From: an uncultured Caryophanales bacterium | Lineage (GTDB): Bacteria; Bacillota_I; Bacilli_A; Izemoplasmatales; Hujiaoplasmataceae | DNA length: 18,877 nt | Direction of reading: 5' to 3' | Assembly (NCBI GenBank): GCA_937958685.1 | Contig: CALGNF010000156.1 | Span: 1 to 18,877, forward strand | In this document: positions 8,034 to 15,458 of the stretch, piece by piece | How positions within the stretch are numbered: the first letter of the stretch is position 1 | Layout: the number at the start of each line of letters is the position of its first letter | Position numbers and translations under genes: made by a program | The notes under the pieces: generated by a model | Seen by the model: the letters and a program-made list of their open reading frames with translations, nothing else | Told to the model about the DNA's origin: nothing | The model's database searches: none

Positions 8034-9048
8034 CTTCGTCGTATTGGGTTGTGTTTCTTTCAATGATGCTGTGGGGCAGGACGTTGAATTTGACTTCCAC
8101 GGTTTCCCCGTCGATTTCCTTTTTAAGAAGAGCCATCGCCTTGGCGCCGATGTCGATGATCGGAATGTCCACCGTCGACAGTTTCGGACGCGAGAGCGAG
8201 GCGGATTTGGTGTTTTGGAACCCGTAGACGGAAATGTCCTTGGGTATCTTCTTGCCCTTCTCGATCATGCTGTTGATGAACGAGACGGCGATCGAGTCAC
8301 GGACGGCCACGACGCCGTCGATCTTCGTTCCCTCATCCTTGAACAACTCGTTGAAATGGACCGTGTTGATCGAGATGTCGCCGCTCGTGCGGATGAATTT
8401 CGGCTCCAGTTTGGCTTCTTTCATCGCCTTTTGGTAGCCTTCCTCCTTGAGATCGTTCACCATGTATTTTCGCGCCGTCGTCAGCATGTAGATGTGTTTG
8501 CGACCCTCGTGGATCAGTTTCTGGGTCAGTTCATAGGCTGCCTTGAAGTAGTCGATGCAGACGGTGACGAGCTTGTTGTCATAGGGATAGAGCGTGTTGG
8601 CAAGGACAATCGGGACCTTGTATTCATCCTGGATCGTGTTCAGGAGGGCGTATTGTTCCTCGTTGATCTCGTCATTGAGGTAGAGGATGCCATCGACCTG
8701 GCTCGCCACGACTTCCCTGAGCATCTCTTGCTCGTCGGCCTTTTCGTTCAGCATCACATACAACAATAGAGAATAACTGTATTTGCGGGCTTCGACGGAG
8801 ATGCCGTTCAGCATCTCGGCAACCGAGGCGCGCGACATGTCGGGGACGATGACGCCGACGGTGGTGCTTTTCTTGCTGGCCAGTCCCTTCGCGAAGGCAT
8901 TGGGTTTGTAACCAAGTTCCTTGATCACGCGCAAAACCCGCTCCCTGGTTTCCGGTTTGACCTTCTGGGGGTTGTTCAAGGTCCGGGAAACGGTGGCTAG
9001 CGAGACGTTGGCCGCGTAAGCAACATTGTAGATTGTCGCCTTGTTCAT
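8023..9048 (-). CDS. LacI/GalR-family transcription regulator, CcpA-like
   Basis: The N-terminus ATIYNVAYAANVSLATVSRTLNN is the LacI-type helix-turn-helix, followed by the hinge helix (YKPNAFAKGLASKKS) and TTVGVIVPD, which opens the periplasmic-binding-protein-like effector domain. Overall wording is close to Gram-positive CcpA, but a pathway-specific sugar regulator is equally possible and no gene symbol is assigned. Length is 341 residues from the ATG at 9048. A TTG at 9054, five bases from AAAGGA, is an alternative start (the ATG is 11 bases away). The promoter upstream is overlapped by a TGAAAG..CTTTCA palindrome, suggesting autoregulation. The gene's last codons are also the first strand of the tyrS T-box, so tyrS may share its transcript. 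Confidence 0.9.
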   Translation of the reverse strand: MNKATIYNVAYAANVSLATVSRTLNNPQKVKPETRERVLRVIKELGYKPNAFAKGLASKKSTTVGVIVPDMSRASVAEMLNGISVEARKYSYSLLLYVMLNEKADEQEMLREVVASQVDGILYLNDEINEEQYALLNTIQDEYKVPIVLANTLYPYDNKLVTVCIDYFKAAYELTQKLIHEGRKHIYMLTTARKYMVNDLKEEGYQKAMKEAKLEPKFIRTSGDISINTVHFNELFKDEGTKIDGVVAVRDSIAVSFINSMIEKGKKIPKDISVYGFQNTKSASLSRPKLSTVDIPIIDIGAKAMALLKKEIDGETVEVKFNVLPHSIIERNTTQYDEEQA

Positions 9049-9083
9049 AATCAACCCAATCCTTTCGTTTTTGTTTTCACATT

Positions 9084-9112
9084 ATTCTACCACTTATGAA
9101 AGCGTCTTTCAA
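9084..9112 (-). promoter_or_regulatory. Promoter of the LacI-type regulator gene
   Basis: Minus strand TTGAAA (9107-9112), exactly 17 bases, TAGAAT (9084-9089). Start of transcription is expected about 30 bases before the ribosome binding site. Confidence 0.75.
9097..9111. promoter_or_regulatory. cre/LacI-type operator-like palindrome
   Basis: TGAAAGCGTCTTTCA: TGAAAG and CTTTCA arms around a 3-base centre, one base longer than the classical 14-bp cre (TGAAAGCGCTTTCA). It covers the -35 box and spacer of the regulator's own promoter, where binding would repress. Confidence 0.65.
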
Positions 9113-9124
9113 TGCCTTTGCAAC

Positions 9125-9156
9125 AAAATGTAAGAAATCGGATTTTCTTACATTTT
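9125..9156. repeat. Perfect 13-bp inverted repeat upstream of the LacI-type gene
   Basis: AAAATGTAAGAAA and TTTCTTACATTTT flank a 6-base loop TCGGAT. The arms are A/T rich, unlike a strong intrinsic terminator stem. It lies between the rplS terminator and the regulator's -35 box. It may be a protein binding site or a weak secondary terminator for rplS. Confidence 0.75.
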
Positions 9157-9181
9157 ATGCGTTTTTGCCGGGTTGTTTGTG

Positions 9182-9211
9182 AAAAAAGACGATCCCGGGG
9201 ATCGTCTTTTT
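9182..9211 (-). terminator. rplS terminator
   Basis: A perfect 13-bp stem, AAAAAGACGATCC / GGATCGTCTTTTT, with a 3-base loop, two bases after the rplS stop. It is symmetrical, so it could act on either strand. Confidence 0.93.
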
Positions 9212-9213
9212 CG

Positions 9214-9561
9214 TTAGCGTTTTTCCTTGATGCGCGATGCTTTCGCCGACAGACCGCGGATGTATCCGAGATGGGCGCGTCTGACTTTGCCTCTGCGGGC
9301 GACTTCGATCTTGTCGATCATCGGGGAATGGACGGGGAATGTCCGTTCGACACCGATGCCATAGGAGATCTTCCGGACCGTGAACGTCTCGCTGACGCCA
9401 CCACCCTGTTTCTTGATGCAAAGGCCTTCGAAAACCTGGATCCGTTCCCGGTTGCCTTCGGTGATCTTGACCGACACCTTGACGGTGTCGCCGGGGCGAA
9501 AATCGGGAATGTCGTGTTTGACGAACTCGCTCGTCACTTTCTCGATCAGTTGCTGCGACAT
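9214..9561 (-). CDS. rplS: 50S ribosomal protein L19
   Basis: 115 residues, the normal size for bL19, which sits at the 30S-50S interface. Recognisable blocks are [26 protein letters not shown] and the C-terminal [27 protein letters not shown]. The frame is open 12 codons further upstream, but a strong AAGGAG lies eight bases before the ATG at 9561, which also fits the family N-terminus. It follows trmD in the classic rimM-trmD-rplS order but has its own promoter and a leader of about 85 bases, allowing separate high expression. Confidence 0.97.
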   Translation of the reverse strand: MSQQLIEKVTSEFVKHDIPDFRPGDTVKVSVKITEGNRERIQVFEGLCIKKQGGGVSETFTVRKISYGIGVERTFPVHSPMIDKIEVARRGKVRRAHLGYIRGLSAKASRIKEKR

Positions 9562-9645
9562 TGTGGTCAACTCCTTTTTTTGTAACCCGGCATTCATGGT
9601 AGACCCAGCGGAATGGCGAGCAAGATGATTCTCATTCTAGCAGCG
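9562..9645 (-). promoter_or_regulatory. rplS 5' leader, possible autoregulatory RNA
   Basis: About 85 untranslated bases lie between the expected transcription start and the rplS ATG. Short complementary pieces are visible (ATGA/TCAT around GAA; ATTC/GAAT flanking GGGTCTACC), but no strong fold can be asserted by eye. Structured L19 leaders are known in Bacillota, so this is a candidate of that type only by position. Confidence 0.35.
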
Positions 9646-9651
9646 GAAGTT

Positions 9652-9680
9652 ATTATATCATATCCGATTGGGGAAATCAA
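9652..9680 (-). promoter_or_regulatory. Internal promoter for rplS
   Basis: Minus strand TTGATT (9675-9680), 17 bases, perfect TATAAT (9652-9657). The -35 box overlaps the trmD stop codon. It makes rplS partly independent of the upstream operon. Confidence 0.8.
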
Positions 9681-10363
9681 TCTTTTTGTTGCTTGATCTT
9701 GAGCAGGTCGGGACGCCTGGCTTTAGTCCTTTTCATGGCCTCTTCCCGGCGCCATTTCTCGATTTCCTGATGGTTGCCGCTCAAGAGGACATCGGGAACT
9801 TTCAAACCTTTGAAATCGTATGGTCTGGTGTATTGGGGGTAGTCCAACAAACCTTCGTAAAATGAATCCTGCCGGAATGACTCCTCATTGCCGAGAGCTC
9901 CGGGAAGCAGTCTGATGAGGGCGTCCATCACGACCATCGCCGGGATTTCCCCGCCGGTCAGGACATAATCGCCGATCGAGATCTCCTCGTCCACAAATTC
10001 ATTCAGGCGTTCGTCAAACCCCTCATAATGGCCGGCGATCAGGATCAGGTGCGCTTCCGCGGCCAGCTGCTTGGCTCTTTCTTGGTGAAATGGCCGCCCT
10101 TGGGGCGAAAGCAGGATTTTGCGGGCTTGCGCATATCCAGGGACACTGGTGAGCGCGTTATAGACAGGTTCGACGGAGATCACCATGCCGGCACCGCCGC
10201 CATAGGCGGAGTCGTCCACCTGTTTGTGCTTGTTGGTCGCATACTCGCGGAAGTCGATGATTTCAATGGTAACGATCCCCTGATTGATCGCGCGCTTGAT
10301 GATCGATTCGGTCAAAAATCCGGAAAAAAGGTCAGGAAACAGTGTCAGCACCGTGATTCTCAT
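9677..10363 (-). CDS. trmD: tRNA (guanine37-N1)-methyltransferase TrmD
   Basis: TrmD makes m1G37 next to the anticodon, preventing frameshifting. It is a SPOUT enzyme, and the trefoil-knot motifs are present: LSPQGRPF (about 86-93), [10 protein letters not shown] (111-120) and [11 protein letters not shown] (129-139). The N-terminus [10 protein letters not shown] and the YGGGAGM block (54-60) are characteristic. At 228 residues it is slightly short of the common 240-250, through a shorter C-terminal tail. Its ATG overlaps the rimM stop (ATGA), with GGAGGGG just upstream inside rimM. Confidence 0.97.
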   Translation of the reverse strand: MRITVLTLFPDLFSGFLTESIIKRAINQGIVTIEIIDFREYATNKHKQVDDSAYGGGAGMVISVEPVYNALTSVPGYAQARKILLSPQGRPFHQERAKQLAAEAHLILIAGHYEGFDERLNEFVDEEISIGDYVLTGGEIPAMVVMDALIRLLPGALGNEESFRQDSFYEGLLDYPQYTRPYDFKGLKVPDVLLSGNHQEIEKWRREEAMKRTKARRPDLLKIKQQKD

Positions 10364-10863
10364 AAGAGCCCCTCCATTTCCACGACAGTCAGCGTTTTTC
10401 CTTTCAGGTCGACTTCGGTTACCAGTTCGTCGATGAAAGGCACCAAGGCTGTCTGTTGGTCGGTTTTTCTGATGAGGAGATAATCGCCCTGCGGCAGTTC
10501 CCGGATGGCTTCGACAACGCCTGCCGGCTTGCCGCCCTGGATGACCATTAGACCGATGATCTCCTGGACGTGGAATTCGTTCGCCGGCAGATCCGTGATG
10601 GCAACATCCTCGACATACACATTTCTGCCTTTGTATTTCTCCACGAGATTGATGTCGTCCAGACCTTGGAAACGGATGATGTCGCAGCCTTTCTGCACCT
10701 GAAAACCGGCAATCGCGAGAACCTCGTAACCCTCATCCATTTGCACATAGATTTTGTTGTCGGGGTGATAGCGCTGGGTCTTGAAATCGGTCGCGGAAAC
10801 GACCTTCAGGTCTCCCTTAAGGCCCCGGGTGTTGACAATCCTGCCAATACAGATCAGTTGCAT
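10360..10863 (-). CDS. rimM: Ribosome maturation factor RimM
   Basis: RimM helps mature the 30S head by binding protein S19. The 167 residues show the N-terminal barrel opening [18 protein letters not shown] and a C-terminal PRC-barrel region ([14 protein letters not shown] ... [17 protein letters not shown] ... [21 protein letters not shown]). A strong AAGGAGG site lies in the 15-base gap after the antiporter stop. The stop overlaps the trmD start as ATGA. Unlike the usual order, rpsP is not upstream; the preceding cistrons are a PII-like protein and an antiporter. Confidence 0.95.
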   Translation of the reverse strand: MQLICIGRIVNTRGLKGDLKVVSATDFKTQRYHPDNKIYVQMDEGYEVLAIAGFQVQKGCDIIRFQGLDDINLVEKYKGRNVYVEDVAITDLPANEFHVQEIIGLMVIQGGKPAGVVEAIRELPQGDYLLIRKTDQQTALVPFIDELVTEVDLKGKTLTVVEMEGLL

Positions 10864-10878
10864 CCTGTGCCTCCTTAT

Positions 10879-12087
10879 CTAGCCTTTGACGGTGATTTCC
10901 CCGGCCTTGCGCAAGGTGATTTTGGTGGCGACCGGGCCTCCAAGCTCATAGATCAGCGTCGCTGAGAGGATGATCGTCCGAATCGCCATGCCCATCTCCG
11001 GATTAAGGACCTGGGTTGCAATCAGGCTTAGCCCGATGGCCACGCCGGCCTGGGGAATCAGGGCAAAGCCTAGATATTTCCGGATCAGTTTGTCAGCTTT
11101 GGTGATTTTCGCACCAAACCAGGCACCGAATATTTTACCACAAACGCGGATAAAAATATAGACGAACCCGATCAATCCGACGATTCTCAGGACCGAAAGG
11201 TCGAGTTCGGCGCCGCTCAAAACGAAGAACATGATGAAAATCGGCGGTGTCACAAAATAGACAAGGCCGTTGACCTCCTCGTATTTCTTGCTTAGGTTGG
11301 CGAAGACGCCGCCCAAGGCCATAGCCGCAAGCAAGGTCGAACCGCCGGCGAGATCGGTCAGAAAGATGGTGAAGAAGATCGCGGCGACAACCAGACTGAT
11401 GCGGTTTCCGCGGCCGGTGAACCACACGCAGCCAAGCGTCAGGATCAGGCCGATGCCACCGCCGATGACGAGAGCGATCAGGATTTCCCAGAACGGGGTC
11501 AGGATTTGGCGGATAAGCGGGGCGGTCGCAGCCATCGGGGCGATGGCGTTGCTGATGGCGACCATCAATCCGAACAGGACGATCGCGACCGAGTCATCGA
11601 TCGCGACGACGCTCATGAGCGTGTCCGTCAGCGGTCCGCTGGCCTTGTATTGCCTGATGACCATCAGCGTCGCGGCGGGAGCGGTTGCCGCCGCAATGGC
11701 AGATAGCACCAGGGAAAAGCGGATATTGGCGTTGTTCAGCTCGCCAACGATGAGAAAATACAAAATCAATGCCACAAACACGAACAAAACGGCAAACAAC
11801 GCCTCCATCACCGCAATCACGATCGGTTTGGCGCCGACATTTCGGAAATAGGAGAGCTTCAGCTCATTGCCGATCGAGAAGGCGATGAAACCGAGCGCCA
11901 CGGTCGAAACCAGTTCCAACCCGGCGAAACTTGCTTCCTTGATGATGTTCAGCACGCTTGGTCCGATCAACAGCCCGCCAACGAGATACCCGGTCACATT
12001 GGGCAAATGAACGTACTTCGCCAATTTTCCAAAAAGAAGACCGGTGGCGATTAGCACCCCGGCATAAAACAGTACCGTCAAATCCAT
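10879..12087 (-). CDS. CPA2-family cation/proton antiporter (Na+/H+ or K+/H+ exchanger)
   Basis: The protein has 402 residues and about 12-13 membrane segments, of the Kef/NapA-type exchanger fold. Typical family stretches are LPNVTGYLVGGLLIGPSVL near the N-terminus, SAIAAATAPAATLMVIRQYKASGPLTDTLMSVVAIDDSVAIVLFG in the core (broken helix plus the ion-binding DD pair) and FALIPQAGVAIGLSLIA near the C-terminus. The Asp-Asp pair is the arrangement expected of electrogenic Na+/H+ exchange, though K+ cannot be excluded. It lacks the large cytoplasmic RCK/TrkA-N domain of KefC. A PII-like protein ends 11 bases upstream with the antiporter's AGGGG site over its stop, so the pair is co-translated and the PII-like protein may supply the missing cytoplasmic control. 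Confidence 0.88.
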   Translation of the reverse strand: MDLTVLFYAGVLIATGLLFGKLAKYVHLPNVTGYLVGGLLIGPSVLNIIKEASFAGLELVSTVALGFIAFSIGNELKLSYFRNVGAKPIVIAVMEALFAVLFVFVALILYFLIVGELNNANIRFSLVLSAIAAATAPAATLMVIRQYKASGPLTDTLMSVVAIDDSVAIVLFGLMVAISNAIAPMAATAPLIRQILTPFWEILIALVIGGGIGLILTLGCVWFTGRGNRISLVVAAIFFTIFLTDLAGGSTLLAAMALGGVFANLSKKYEEVNGLVYFVTPPIFIMFFVLSGAELDLSVLRIVGLIGFVYIFIRVCGKIFGAWFGAKITKADKLIRKYLGFALIPQAGVAIGLSLIATQVLNPEMGMAIRTIILSATLIYELGGPVATKITLRKAGEITVKG

Positions 12088-12098
12088 CGTCTCTGCCC

Positions 12099-12434
12099 CT
12101 AATTCTTGAAGCCTTTCACGTTTTCGATCGGGAGCGTGAAGGCGATGCCCGAATTAGGCTGGCTGAGGTCTCCGGCCACTTCCTCGATGACCTTGTACGC
12201 GGTATCCGTCTGCTCATCCGGCAAAACCATCAGAATCACGTTCGACTCGACACGGGGATTGTCAAACAGCACCTTGAGGGTGCCGATGAACCTCATGTCA
12301 TCGTTTTCCAGCAGTTTCCGCGCCATTCCCGTACTGGGGATGATTGTTGCCCCTTTGATATTGTGCTCGTTGAGTCTTCGCAGGAAGCGATCCAGCAACG
12401 TGACATTGTTCATGACATATACGACCAGTTTCAT
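12099..12434 (-). CDS. PII-like small signalling protein, partner of the antiporter
   Basis: 111 residues from the ATG at 12434, preceded by GGAGG about 11 bases away. The frame is open 21 codons further upstream, but that region contains the promoter. The pattern MKLVVYVMNN ... LRRLNEHNIKGATIIPSTGMARKLL ... VILMVLPDEQTDTAYKVIEEVAG ... NSGIAFTLPIENVKG fits a ferredoxin-like PII fold: beta-alpha-beta, a loop after about residue 30, and a C-terminal GxxFxLPIE strand as in GlnB. The canonical T-loop uridylylation tyrosine motif is not evident. It is the first cistron of a unit with the antiporter, so control of ion exchange by a bound nucleotide or similar ligand is plausible but inferred. Confidence 0.75.
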   Translation of the reverse strand: MKLVVYVMNNVTLLDRFLRRLNEHNIKGATIIPSTGMARKLLENDDMRFIGTLKVLFDNPRVESNVILMVLPDEQTDTAYKVIEEVAGDLSQPNSGIAFTLPIENVKGFKN

Positions 12435-12462
12435 ACGCCTAATTTCCTCCGCACAATGAAAG

Positions 12463-12491
12463 ATTATACACCCCGAAAAGCAAAAAAGCAA
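12463..12491 (-). promoter_or_regulatory. Promoter of the PII-like/antiporter/rimM/trmD operon
   Basis: Minus strand TTGCTT (12486-12491), 17 bases, perfect TATAAT (12463-12468). The -35 box begins six bases after the esterase stop codon. Confidence 0.75.
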
Positions 12492-12497
12492 CGTCAA

Positions 12498-13307
12498 TCA
12501 CCGGTGATTTTTGCCCAGGAAGAATTTCAGAAACAGAGCGAACCGATCTTGCCAGAAAAGTTCGGTGTGCCGCCCCTTCTTGTCAATCACGCACATGCTG
12601 TTTTCCGGGGCAAGACCTTGCCCTAGCAGTTGTTTGTGGGTGTGACGCGCCTGCCAGACGCAGACCGGTGAGAGGAGCCCGTTCTCCTTGGCGCCCATGT
12701 CGAGATAGATGCGCATATTTTTGAGATTTGCTTCCACAAGTTGTTTTTTCAAAGTCCCCCGGATAAAACGATATGCGGGTGAAAAGGCACCGATCACGCC
12801 GAAGCTTTCGGGATGGGCGAGCCCCAGCAGCAGGGAAATGTTGCCGCCGCAGGAACTGCCGGCGACCGCGGTGGCCGAGGCGTCGCTTCGGGTGCGGTAG
12901 TGCTCATCGATAAACGGCTTGACGCTATGGGCGACAAAATCCATGTAGGGAAACCCTTCGCCGGTCACGGTTTCCATTTGCAGGGCTTTGGCGAGGCCTT
13001 TGCGCATCCCTGGTGGTACTTCGGGTGTGTATTCCAAGATCCGCCGCTGGGGATCGAGGTCGATCCCGACGATGATGGCCGGGGCGATCTCCCCGCTTCG
13101 CACGAGCCGTTTCCTTGTCCTTGCCACATCCCAGGAATAGCCGCTGAAGGGTGATTCCTCCAACAGGTTCTGGCCGTCATGCATGTAGATGACAGGATAG
13201 CGGTGAGTGGAATCATCATAACCGGGGGGAAGGATCACCCGAATGATTCGTTTGCGGTTCCCTAGTTTGGCGATCGTCAGTTCATGAAGGATGATTTGGG
13301 GATCCAT
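12498..13307 (-). CDS. Alpha/beta-hydrolase, esterase D/Fes-like family
   Basis: 269 residues of the putative esterase family (esterase D / enterochelin-esterase-like fold). The early strand reads PVIYMHDGQNLL, which supplies the oxyanion region. The nucleophile elbow is AGSSCGGN with Ser152, and candidate acid and base are Asp203 (YLDMGAKEN) and His247 (KGRHTELFW). No signal peptide is seen, so it is probably cytoplasmic. AGGAGA five bases before the ATG supports the start. Substrate is unknown: carbohydrate-bound acyl groups and siderophore esters are typical for relatives, and no siderophore genes are nearby. The 150 bases between this gene and the next upstream one hold a TATAAT at 13367-13372 but no convincing full promoter for this gene. 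Confidence 0.85.
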   Translation of the reverse strand: MDPQIILHELTIAKLGNRKRIIRVILPPGYDDSTHRYPVIYMHDGQNLLEESPFSGYSWDVARTRKRLVRSGEIAPAIIVGIDLDPQRRILEYTPEVPPGMRKGLAKALQMETVTGEGFPYMDFVAHSVKPFIDEHYRTRSDASATAVAGSSCGGNISLLLGLAHPESFGVIGAFSPAYRFIRGTLKKQLVEANLKNMRIYLDMGAKENGLLSPVCVWQARHTHKQLLGQGLAPENSMCVIDKKGRHTELFWQDRFALFLKFFLGKNHR

Positions 13308-13457
13308 TCGTCTCTCCTGTGGGGTAAAAATTGGCGACTCTCATATCAAACAGGACTTGCTTGGTATATAATACGAGTATGGGCAAAAAACCAACATGTC
13401 TCAGCTGTTTCCGCCATCTATGCCAGGAAGCCAGCGATTATCGGTTGGCGCGCTTTC

Positions 13458-14183
13458 CTAGATGCTCAGAAAGAGAATCGCAAACGCGATCAGGAGTTGG
13501 GCAGCATAATATGTTGAGAGGTTATAGGCCACCAACACTTTCGGCGCCCCTTCCTTGAAATAGATCTGCGAGAGAATCAAATCGGAAATCAGGAAAAGGG
13601 TCGCTCCTGCGAACAGCAAGGTAGTGGTCATCGTAAAACCCAGGGCGATCGCATTGATCAAGGCTTGACCGAAGATCAAAAACAGGATGAAGGCGTAAGC
13701 CAGCGAGGGGATCCGCAATTGTTCCCATTTCAGTTTCATGACCTTCGCCCCGATAAAGATGATCACGGCACCGACGACACCGATCATCAGCGGATAAACG
13801 CTGAAGGCATTCAGTTTCAGCAAGGCAAAATAGTAAAAGACATGGCCGATCGAGAAACTGAAGATCCCGGAAGTGATGATCGTATTGTTGTCGCTTGCCG
13901 GACGCAAGGGTCGCAAACCCAGAAGGAGATCGCCGATCAAGCCGGCAACCAAACCCATGAAGATGAGAAATGCCGTTCCCATAAAGGGGACAAAGTCTTC
14001 ACCGACATAATAGGCGGAGGTTGGTTGTCCCGTCTTTTCACTGATCACAATCGAAAAAAGCAGGATGAAACTGAAACTTGCCAACGCCTTGAAGAACAGC
14101 GAAAACAATGATGCCTCTTTCATCTCGATGAAGATGAACATCCCCACGATCACAACTGCCATTCCCAAAAACAGATAACTCAT
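13458..14183 (-). CDS. YhhN/TMEM86-family membrane protein (lysoplasmalogenase-like)
   Basis: 241 residues with about eight membrane helices. The family signature is visible in order: GLIGDLLLGL (G84, D85), GIFSFSIGHVFYY (H114), GATLFLISDLILSQIYF (S200, D201) and the final YNLSTYYAAQLLIAFAI. Characterised relatives hydrolyse the vinyl-ether bond of lysoplasmalogens. Plasmalogens occur in anaerobic bacteria, so this would fit an anaerobe, but activity here is inferred from family. The ATG at 14183 has a GGGGGA box about seven bases upstream. Confidence 0.82.
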   Translation of the reverse strand: MSYLFLGMAVVIVGMFIFIEMKEASLFSLFFKALASFSFILLFSIVISEKTGQPTSAYYVGEDFVPFMGTAFLIFMGLVAGLIGDLLLGLRPLRPASDNNTIITSGIFSFSIGHVFYYFALLKLNAFSVYPLMIGVVGAVIIFIGAKVMKLKWEQLRIPSLAYAFILFLIFGQALINAIALGFTMTTTLLFAGATLFLISDLILSQIYFKEGAPKVLVAYNLSTYYAAQLLIAFAILFLSI

Positions 14184-14216
14184 CAGTCATTCCCCCATTC
14201 ACCTGATTCTGTTCCT

Positions 14217-14245
14217 ATTATACCAATTTGCCGCAAAAAAAACGC
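14217..14245 (-). promoter_or_regulatory. Probable promoter of the YhhN-family gene
   Basis: Minus strand perfect TATAAT (14217-14222); the position 17 bases upstream holds only GCGTTT, a poor -35. TGAGAGCGTT covers that position and resembles a half cre site. I see no clear promoter for the divergent plus-strand gene in the same gap. Confidence 0.45.
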
Positions 14246-14294
14246 TCTCATCAAGAAAAACGCCATCAATATCCCGCGCGAAAGAAGGTTTGCC

Positions 14295-15407
14295 ATGAAG
14301 ATCGTTGTGAAAACTCTGCTTGTGATGCTCATCACCATTATTGGCCTGTTCTCGCTGTATATCCTGACCCTTCAGATATTTGAGTATCGCCCCGAGGAGG
14401 TGATGGTTCTGGAGATCATCGACAATCCGGAAGCCGAGAACGCCAACTTGGTGCCGCTCGCATCGGCGATCACGATCCTTTCCTTCAACATCGGTTATGC
14501 CTCCCTGAGCGCAACCGAGGATTTCGCCATGGACGGCGGTACAAAGGGCCGCATGGATTCACGGGCGGAAGTCGAGGCGAATCTGGCGGGGATCGCCACG
14601 ATTCTTACCAACGCCGAGGCTGATATCTATCTGCTTCAGGAAGTCGACGACGGTTCCGCCCGCTCTTATCGCACGCTTCAGCAGGATTACTTTCACGAGC
14701 ATCTGGGCGTCTCCTCGACTCTTGGTTACAACTACCGCTGTCTTTTCGTCCCTTTCCCCTTCAATCCCAGCCAGATGATGGGCCAGGTGAGATCAGGCAT
14801 CGGCAGTTTCATCCCCTATCATGTCGAGTCGGCGATCCGCTATCAACTTCCCGGGAGTTTTTCCTGGCCGATCAGTCTTGCCAATCTGAAGCGTTGCATC
14901 GTTGTTTCCCGCCTGCCGATCGCGGATTCCGACAAGTATCTCGTCATCGTCAATGTCCATCTATCGGCATATGACGACGGTTCGATGCGATTGGCGGAAA
15001 TGGAAAAATTGAAGGAGATCATCCTTGAGGAAGCTGATAACGGTAATTACGTCATCGTCGGCGGCGACTTCAACCAGACCTTCCCCGCGGCGGTGACAAG
15101 TGCCGCTGAAGCCGATCCTGAGTATTTGTATCCCTTGCGGGATCCCTCATTCTGGGAGGCTTTCCCGATGGAATCCGCTTGGTTTTTGGAGAACGGGTTT
15201 GTCTTTGCGGTTGATGTCGCCACGCCGACCTGCAGGCTTCTGCATCAACCCTACGACAGTGACAATCCCGAGAACAACCAGTATTATGTCATCGATGGCT
15301 TCATCGTCTCCGCCAACGTCGAGATCATCGGCGTGGAAACCTTGGCGGAGGGATTTCTCCACAGCGATCACAATCCGGTCCGCCTGACCATCAGGCTGGT
15401 GCCGTAA
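14295..15407 (+). CDS. Membrane-anchored endonuclease/exonuclease/phosphatase-fold protein
   Basis: 370 residues. An N-terminal hydrophobic helix (about 7-27, after MKIVVK) acts as an uncleaved signal or membrane anchor, then a linker of about 30 residues leads into an EEP (DNase I-like) domain. Catalytic motifs are ITILSFNIGY (N65), DIYLLQEVD (E116), VIVNVHLS (H222), IVGGDFNQ (D258, N260) and LHSDHNPVRL (D358, H359), a complete metal-dependent phosphodiester set. The domain should face outside the membrane. Candidates are extracellular nuclease or a lipid/sugar phosphodiesterase; the sequence does not decide. AGAAGG six bases before the ATG supports the start. It is a single-gene unit. Confidence 0.88.
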   Translation: MKIVVKTLLVMLITIIGLFSLYILTLQIFEYRPEEVMVLEIIDNPEAENANLVPLASAITILSFNIGYASLSATEDFAMDGGTKGRMDSRAEVEANLAGIATILTNAEADIYLLQEVDDGSARSYRTLQQDYFHEHLGVSSTLGYNYRCLFVPFPFNPSQMMGQVRSGIGSFIPYHVESAIRYQLPGSFSWPISLANLKRCIVVSRLPIADSDKYLVIVNVHLSAYDDGSMRLAEMEKLKEIILEEADNGNYVIVGGDFNQTFPAAVTSAAEADPEYLYPLRDPSFWEAFPMESAWFLENGFVFAVDVATPTCRLLHQPYDSDNPENNQYYVIDGFIVSANVEIIGVETLAEGFLHSDHNPVRLTIRLVP

Positions 15408-15424
15408 CTACTCAGATAAAAAGC

Positions 15425-15449
15425 AGACGGGTCCGTAACGGGCCCGTCT
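15425..15449. terminator. Bidirectional terminator between the EEP gene and peroxiredoxin gene
   Basis: AGACGGGTCC / GGGCCCGTCT form a 10-bp stem with one wobble and loop GTAAC. The T-run is clearer on the minus strand (GCTTTTT), so it mainly serves the peroxiredoxin gene; the plus side has only TTTGCGTTTG. Confidence 0.85.
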
Positions 15450-15458
15450 TTGCGTTTG

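Noticed and set aside
13379..13558. Small plus-strand frame starting MGKKPTCLSCF with a CxxC, just after TATAAT
   Set aside because: The TATAAT lacks a -35 and is too close to the ATG, there is no ribosome binding site, and most of it is antisense to the YhhN-family gene.
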